Source: Acidobacteriota bacterium (GTDB lineage Bacteria > Acidobacteriota > Terriglobia > Versatilivoradales > Versatilivoraceae). Taken from it: a stretch of DNA of 64,000 bases. The stretch's first letter is position 1; every line of letters starts with the position of its first letter. The position numbers and the translations under genes were made by a program. The stretch lies in NCBI GenBank assembly GCA_022826755.1, contig JAJDUG010000049.1, positions 1 to 64,000 of the forward strand. Reading direction: 5' to 3'. The notes under the pieces were generated by a model that saw only the letters and a program-made list of their open reading frames with translations, was not told the origin of the DNA and did no database searches. Positions 59,331 through 64,000 of this stretch are shown here, in pieces.

Positions 59331-61331
59331 TCAGTTCCCGGCGGGAATCACCTGGCTGACGGCCGGTGCGCCTCCCGAGGGGTGGAGCACCATCATCGGA
59401 ATCCGGGCCACGGGGATCGATGGTCCCATCTGTCCCTCCCAGATAGGCCGGAAGGGATCCTCGCCGGTCATCTTGCGATAGCGGTTCAGCCGGCCGGGGT
59501 TGACCGGCCTCAGATGGAACCGGAGCCATCGGGGCTCGGGGGTAGGAGGCGCGTCCGGACGCACCGCCAGCAGCAGGGTGACCACCTGGTCTTCCCCGGC
59601 AAAAACCTCCTTGCGCCCCTGGTCCTGGGGCAGTCCCAGCTCCGGCCCCATATCCGCTCCCGGCAGTACTTCGACCCCCTCGGGGAGATTGTCCACCGAG
59701 ACCGCCAGGTCTCCGGCAAACCCTTCCTCCCGGCTGACGATGACGTTCACCTTCTTGGCCTCGCCGGGATAGAGATTCACCCGGTCCAGCTCGATCATCC
59801 AGTCGAGCATTTCCCGGCCCAGGATATTCAGGACTTCGGCTACCTCGACGTCTCCCACGTGCGGCACCTGGGGACGCACCATGAGACGGTAGCGGAACCC
59901 GGCCCCGCCCTTGCGGCGGGTAACGTCCCGGACCCGGATCAGGTAGGAGCCGCTCTCGGGAAAGCTGAAGACGGCCTTGGATTCAGCCGTCTTCCAGAAC
60001 CACATGTTCTGGGAGGCCTGCCGCTTGTAAATGTTGTCGACCAGTTCCCTGCCCGCCTGGTCGAAGACCTCGATGCGGGGATTGAAGTAGGGGTAGTGAC
60101 GCTCGGGGGTTTCGATCTCGAAAGCCAGGTCCTGCCCGTCCTCCAATTCGAAACGGAAGTGGTCCGCGTCCGCCGGCGAATCGATGCTGCCCTCGATGAT
60201 GGAGGGAATGGCAACCGGGAGGGCCCGCGGGGCGTCGTCGTTGGGCTCCTGCTCCTGAATGATCGCTGCCAAGCGGTCAGCGGCAGGCCCGGACGGCTTC
60301 TGCTCGCCGCTCAGACCCATCAGGTCCCTCAGTTGCTTTTCCATCACGGCCAGGGAAGCCTGGCGCGCCGAACCTCCCGATCGGGCCTGGAGCCGGGCCA
60401 GGCGGTCCGGCTTCAGGCTGCGGCCGAAACCTCGCTCCCGCCACTGGTCCGCGGCCAGCTTGTCGAGGCCGTGGGACCGGACCAGCGGGGGAAAGTCGGT
60501 GGGAGCGCCGATCTGGAGCTGGTAGGAGGCCCCCGGTTCCCCCTTGACTTCCAGGGTGTACCAACCGCCCTTTGCGAAGCGGTGGATCAGCCGGGGCTTG
60601 TAGGCCGAGATATTCTTGTGGAAGACGGCCGTGTTGGCGGTTCCCAGCTTGACCCGGCGCTCGCCGTCGAACCAGCTCTCGCCGGAGCCCGAGAGTTCCA
60701 GGGAGAATCCCGGAGCCCGCCTGAGGTCCCCCCACAGGCGCTGCACGCCTTCCACCACCTCGAACGCCAGTTCCTGGCCCGGATGGGCCTGAAAGCGATA
60801 GAAGTCGGCCTGGCCCTCCTCGGCAATCCGGCCGCTCAGGGCCGAGGGAACGGCGATGGCCTGAGCTTCCTTCGCAGTCCCATGCTCGTCGGCCGTCTCC
60901 TTAAGAGTGGGCATGGGAACCACCCAGAAGATCATCTCGTTGGAGACGCCCTTGGCCGAAACCAGCCTCAAGGCGTGGGGGCCAGGTTGGGCTCCCGGGT
61001 CGATCTCAACGGCCGCCACCACCTTTTGCCCCGGGATCTCCTTGACCTTCCTCCCCTCTTTCATCCGGGCCGAGCCCGGTTCCACCCGCACCACCCGACC
61101 CTGGATGGCGTCGGTGTCCGCCCAGAGGGCGCGGGCCCCCTCCAGGTTCCGACCCTGGATCTCGATCTCCACACTGCTCCCCGGCTGCCCTCCCAGAGGA
61201 AAGATGTGGATGACTTCAGGATCGGTGGGCTCAAGCTCGGCGGCCCCGGATCCGGCGTGCAGGACTCCCGACAGCAGAAGGGCCAAAACCACACAACCGC
61301 AATACCCCGCAACCCTTCGCCGGAAAGCCAT
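59331..61331 (-). CDS. Exported PPC-domain protein
   Basis: 666 residues from ATG 61331 (an ATG at 61352 is in frame). The signal is FRRRVAGYCGCVVLALLLSGVLHAG. IHIFPLGGQPGSSVEIEIQG is an IPT/TIG-like or Ig start. Two pre-peptidase C-terminal (PPC) beta-sandwiches follow: ALSGRIAEEGQADFYRFQAHPGQELAFEV (about 170) and SIIEGSIDSPADADHFRFELEDGQDLAFEI (about 385), which commonly bind carbohydrate or collagen. No protease domain is seen. It is the first gene of the DUF1549/DUF1501 operon, consistent with a periplasmic or surface role. Confidence 0.82.
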   Translation of the reverse strand: MAFRRRVAGYCGCVVLALLLSGVLHAGSGAAELEPTDPEVIHIFPLGGQPGSSVEIEIQGRNLEGARALWADTDAIQGRVVRVEPGSARMKEGRKVKEIPGQKVVAAVEIDPGAQPGPHALRLVSAKGVSNEMIFWVVPMPTLKETADEHGTAKEAQAIAVPSALSGRIAEEGQADFYRFQAHPGQELAFEVVEGVQRLWGDLRRAPGFSLELSGSGESWFDGERRVKLGTANTAVFHKNISAYKPRLIHRFAKGGWYTLEVKGEPGASYQLQIGAPTDFPPLVRSHGLDKLAADQWRERGFGRSLKPDRLARLQARSGGSARQASLAVMEKQLRDLMGLSGEQKPSGPAADRLAAIIQEQEPNDDAPRALPVAIPSIIEGSIDSPADADHFRFELEDGQDLAFEIETPERHYPYFNPRIEVFDQAGRELVDNIYKRQASQNMWFWKTAESKAVFSFPESGSYLIRVRDVTRRKGGAGFRYRLMVRPQVPHVGDVEVAEVLNILGREMLDWMIELDRVNLYPGEAKKVNVIVSREEGFAGDLAVSVDNLPEGVEVLPGADMGPELGLPQDQGRKEVFAGEDQVVTLLLAVRPDAPPTPEPRWLRFHLRPVNPGRLNRYRKMTGEDPFRPIWEGQMGPSIPVARIPMMVLHPSGGAPAVSQVIPAGN

Positions 61332-61971
61332 GCCCTCGCCTCGATGGAACACGAATCTGGCGAAAGTATACCGGAGAGCGTCCCTTGTCTCAATCTTCGA
61401 GGGTCATCCGCGAAAGGCCGCGGAAGGGAAAAGAAATCCACGAAGGGACACCAAGCATGACGGCTCTGTCGTATCGGCACCGGCTGCGGCCCGGCAAGCC
61501 GGCGCGTGCCCCCTTGAGGAGCAAGAGTGTTGGGAAGAGGCGCCCCCCGGGAGCGCGGGCGTCCCGCCCGCATGCTATGCCCGGCACTGCCTCGGCCCTC
61601 TCCGCCACCTGATTCGACCCGTTACTGTGCTGTGGGCCTCCTTGGCCTTGCCACTGCAGTTCACGCCAACGGGTCTGCTGCCTGCCTGCAACCTCCCGCT
61701 GACGCTCCGCGACCTCCAGCCAGGAACGTAGTAGATTTCAACCGACAATTTCTCCCGGAGCCTGTCTTCACGGAGAAAGCGCCCCTACAGCTCCGTTGGA
61801 ATGGTCCCGGTGAGTGTAAGAAGGGTCCCCTGTGCCGGGAATCGACGCCAAAGAGAGCCCTGGCGCGGTTGCGCTTCAGAGGGGCCGGGACGGAGCGACA
61901 GGATCGGGAAAGCAGTCGCGACCGGTTTACTCTTTCAAGCAGAAGCCTGACACCCCGCTACCAGCCGCCGC
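61332..61971. other. Long intergenic region, no gene recognised
   Basis: About 640 bp, the largest gap in the window. Open frames here are short, overlapping and without family resemblance. The one recognisable element is the GC repeat arm at 61543-61572. Promoters for the divergent direction are not expected because both flanking genes read on the minus strand; the region upstream of 61331 should hold the promoter for the PPC operon. Confidence 0.5.
61543..61572 (+). repeat. Solo copy of the GC repeat arm
   Basis: Thirty bases, CCCCCCGGGAGCGCGGGCGT then CCCGCCCGCA, identical to the left arm at 54456-54485. There is no matching right arm nearby. Confidence 0.8.
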
Positions 61972-63051
61972 CTACCGGCCGCCGGCTAGCTGCAGGGGGT
62001 GGTGGAGCCGGTAGTGCCGGGCCAGAACGTCCCGGCCGAAGTCGCCGTCGAAGTCTCTCCAGACGGAGTGGCTGTGGTTGTTGTTGTTCTGGGTATTGTC
62101 GTATTCGATCAGAAAGGAGGGGGCCTGCACCCGGTAGTAGTCGCCGGCTCCCGGCTTGACCGAACCGGCCCAGGCGAAGAAGAGCTGGTCGGGAGGGGTC
62201 TTGCGGGCCTTTTGCATCCTCCTCTCGGCCACCTCGTCCGGAAGGATGTTGGCGTATTCGCCGATCAGGGCCATCAATTGGTCCCGCTGAGCGACGGTCA
62301 TGTCGGAGGCCGGCAACCCTGAGGGCTGGCCCTCCAGCCTGGCTCGCGAGTCCGCCTTGGTGAGAACATCGGGGTAGGCCGTCTCGGCCACCACCGCCTT
62401 GCCGAGCTGCCTGGCGTCCAGGGACCGAAGCAGGGCGCGTGCCATGTCTTCCTCCTTGGCCAAGGCCCTCATCCCCTGGTAGCGCCCCGCCAGCACCCGG
62501 TGGGGGTTGGCTCCCAGGAAGGTGGGGCTGGCCGAAACCAGGCGGCCCTCCTTGAAGGTGAAGTTCAGGGAGATGTGGTGCCCCTCCACCCGGAAGCCCC
62601 AGGTTCCCTCCAGCGACGGCTTGCCGAAAACACTGAAATAGTACTTGTCGATGTCCCGGTTTCCGGTGGTGTCCTTCTCCAGCACCCGAAGGATCTCCTC
62701 CAGGGTCTGGACCGCCATCACCTTGGCGAAGCCCGCCTGGCTCAGTCCGGCTGCCAGCAAAGCATCTGCCAGGCGGCGCTGTTCCGGAGCCATGCCCTTG
62801 TAGTTCACCCCTTTTCGGGCGTAGCCGTACTCCCTGGCGAATGCGCTGTCCGGGAAGAAGTGCCACACCGTCCGGGTCTCGTGGCTGAAGTCGTAGACCA
62901 CCTTGGCCCGCTGCTCGTCCGAGAGCGAGTTCACGAACCGAGTGGCGGTTTCATAGAGGACCGTCTCGGTCCGGGTCCTGTTCTGGGCCGCCACAAGGGC
63001 CAAGGCGCAAACGGCCAGGGCGCAGAGTCGGAAAGTCGTGGGCTTGGTCAT
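61972..63051 (-). CDS. DUF3500 exported protein
   Basis: 359 residues. Signal peptide about 1-22 (FRLCALAVCALALVAAQ). Family features: FVNSLSDEQRAKVVYDF, RKGVNYKGMAPEQRRLADALL, WGFRVEGHHISLNFTFKEG, FLGANPHRV and, near the C-terminus, FLIEYDNTQNNNNHSHSVWRD with FDGDFGRDVL. The H/N/D-rich terminal motif is strictly DUF3500 and may bind metal or a ligand; no activity is known. It is 78 bases downstream of the HpcH/HpaI aldolase gene on the same strand, so the two may be co-expressed. Confidence 0.85.
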   Translation of the reverse strand: MTKPTTFRLCALAVCALALVAAQNRTRTETVLYETATRFVNSLSDEQRAKVVYDFSHETRTVWHFFPDSAFAREYGYARKGVNYKGMAPEQRRLADALLAAGLSQAGFAKVMAVQTLEEILRVLEKDTTGNRDIDKYYFSVFGKPSLEGTWGFRVEGHHISLNFTFKEGRLVSASPTFLGANPHRVLAGRYQGMRALAKEEDMARALLRSLDARQLGKAVVAETAYPDVLTKADSRARLEGQPSGLPASDMTVAQRDQLMALIGEYANILPDEVAERRMQKARKTPPDQLFFAWAGSVKPGAGDYYRVQAPSFLIEYDNTQNNNNHSHSVWRDFDGDFGRDVLARHYRLHHPLQLAGGR

Positions 63052-63128
63052 GCCACCCTCCTGGTGTTGTCGGTTGAGTTTCCTGAATCATACTCCAAGC
63101 GGGACACCGATCCTAGGAAATGAGGCCC

Positions 63129-63890
63129 TCACTCCTTGGCCTGCCGGAGGTAGTTCTGGACCGCCGGGCCGAGCACCGACTCCAGGGAGATGGCGATGAA
63201 GCGAGCTCCCTTTTGCCGCCACTGCCGGGCCGTCTCCAGGTTGCGCACCATGAGCCCCAGGGCCACATCGGTAGGAGCCACGGCATCGGCGATGCGCTGC
63301 ATGGCCGCCTGGACTTCGGGGTGTTGGGCCTGACCCGGAAGGCCCAGCGACTGGGACAGATCGGAAGGCCCGATGAAGACCACGTCGATCCCGCCCACCT
63401 TCAGGATTTCGGGCAGGTGGTCCACCGCCCGGGCCGTCTCGATCTGCAGCACCACCAGGGTTTCGGCGTTGGCCTGTTCCGTGTACTCCCCCAGGGACTG
63501 GGTCTGTCCGTAATCGGCGGCCCGCACTCCCGCCAGGCCGCGGATCCCGAGGGGTTGATATTTTACCGAGCGTACGGCGGCCTCGGCCTCGGCCGCCGTC
63601 TGAACCCAGGGGACCAGCAGTCCCTGGGCTCCGGTGTCCAGAAATCGCAGGATGATGGGCTGCTGATTGGTGGTGACCCGAACGATGGGCGTCACCCCCC
63701 GCAGCTCCGCGGCCCGGGTCATGTTCTCGCAGTCCCGTGGCTCCACCGTTCCGTGCTCTGCGTCGAAGACCAGGAAGTCCCACCCCTGGTATCCCAGGAA
63801 TTCAATCAGTCCCGCGTCGGGATAACGAACGAAGGCCCCGAAGACGGTCTCACCGGCTTTCAACTTGGCTTTGGTTGTATTCTTCTGCAA
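63129..63890 (-). CDS. HpcH/HpaI-family class II aldolase
   Basis: 253 residues, a TIM barrel. Catalytic histidine in FDAEHGTVE (H46), arginine in IVRVTTNQQ, metal ligands E in LQIETARAV and D in FIGPSDLSQSLG, all as in HpaI (2-keto-3-deoxy acid aldolase). The sequence SLGLPGQAQHPEVQAAM is the conserved lid region. It should cleave a 4-hydroxy-2-oxo acid to pyruvate (or a related oxo acid) and an aldehyde. It belongs to the same functional theme as the hydroxyacid dehydrogenase and ThDP genes. Substrate is unknown. Confidence 0.9.
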   Translation of the reverse strand: MQKNTTKAKLKAGETVFGAFVRYPDAGLIEFLGYQGWDFLVFDAEHGTVEPRDCENMTRAAELRGVTPIVRVTTNQQPIILRFLDTGAQGLLVPWVQTAAEAEAAVRSVKYQPLGIRGLAGVRAADYGQTQSLGEYTEQANAETLVVLQIETARAVDHLPEILKVGGIDVVFIGPSDLSQSLGLPGQAQHPEVQAAMQRIADAVAPTDVALGLMVRNLETARQWRQKGARFIAISLESVLGPAVQNYLRQAKE

Positions 63891-63956
63891 AGGAGTACCC
63901 CCATTGATTTGTGCGAACTGGCCGGGCCTGGTTCATGAGGCCGGCCGCCACCGAGT

Positions 63957-64000
63957 TCATCCGGGGCTGCCGACGTCCACCGGACGGTTTTCCCGATAGG
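63957..64000 (-). other. Possible 3' end of a gene running off the window
   Basis: Minus-strand reading from the window edge gives YRENRPVDVGSPG and a stop at 63957, a plausible C-terminus for a gene upstream of the aldolase. It is too short to assign. Confidence 0.25.

Noticed and set aside
61527-62159. Plus-strand frame of 210 codons in the 61.5-62.1 kb gap
   Set aside because: It is built partly from the GC repeat and runs antisense into the DUF3500 gene; no family resemblance.

Overview
The window is a GC-rich bacterial chromosome segment with standard codon use, many Tat-exported enzymes, ASPIC/UnbV and TPR proteins, DUF1501 / DUF1549 / DUF1553 (Planctomycete-type cytochrome) cassettes, several Gfo/Idh/MocA oxidoreductases and abundant short intergenic repeats. 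That mix is typical of Acidobacteriota (Bryobacterales/Vicinamibacteria-like) and to a lesser degree Planctomycetota. The assignment is inferred from gene content; there is no rRNA or other marker gene here. I saw no tRNA, rRNA or CRISPR array.

Layout. 0-7.6 kb: an internally duplicated TPR protein, a cyclotransferase stub, a HicAB toxin-antitoxin pair with its operator, an ASPIC/UnbV FG-GAP protein, an SDR-type threonine dehydrogenase-like gene and a complete IS5-family insertion sequence at the end of that gene. 7.8-11.7 kb: a two-TM RCK potassium channel and a copper-type P1B ATPase with YHS and CPMHP metal-binding domains instead of HMA domains. 11.8-14.8 kb: an apparently foreign block with a PepSY membrane protein, an 84-residue Tat lipoprotein and a JmjC/cupin_4 oxygenase, with a good Fur-box match between the divergent genes. 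14.9-20.2 kb: a tight five-gene LolA/LolCDE-like export operon ending in an outer-membrane barrel. 20.3-28.6 kb: a medium-chain dehydrogenase, an NHL-protein remnant, an orphan MalK/UgpC-type ATPase, an acyl-CoA ligase and HyuA/HyuB.

28.8-37.8 kb: a haem-motif alpha-toroid protein, a Gfo/Idh oxidoreductase, an amidase, a DMT transporter and the first DUF1549/DUF1553 + DUF1501 pair. 37.8-43.5 kb: a five-gene minus-strand catabolic operon (ThDP enzyme, 3-hydroxyacyl-CoA dehydrogenase, SDR, small membrane protein, sodium:solute symporter). 43.6-48 kb: an isomerase-like TIM-barrel protein, two orphan antitoxins, a D-2-hydroxyacid dehydrogenase and a Gfo/Idh enzyme. 47.9-50.7 kb: a lower-GC island with an AAA/OLD-type ATPase and a DUF4276 TOPRIM-like partner (candidate anti-phage system), followed by a mosaic of DUF2442, a HigB fragment and a decayed copy of the 3' end of the adjacent isomerase gene. 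50.7-55.2 kb: isomerase, second Gfo/Idh, MFS transporter and VOC protein. 55.4-61.3 kb: the second cassette (PPC protein, DUF1549/DUF1553, DUF1501). 62-64 kb: a DUF3500 protein and an HpcH/HpaI aldolase.

The genes mostly describe a heterotroph that exports oxidoreductases and isomerases through Tat and takes up and degrades organic acids, sugars and amide or hydantoin-like compounds. The items most worth following are the Fur-box/JmjC/Tat-lipoprotein/PepSY locus, the AAA/DUF4276 pair beside the mosaic junction, and the five-gene Lol-like operon.
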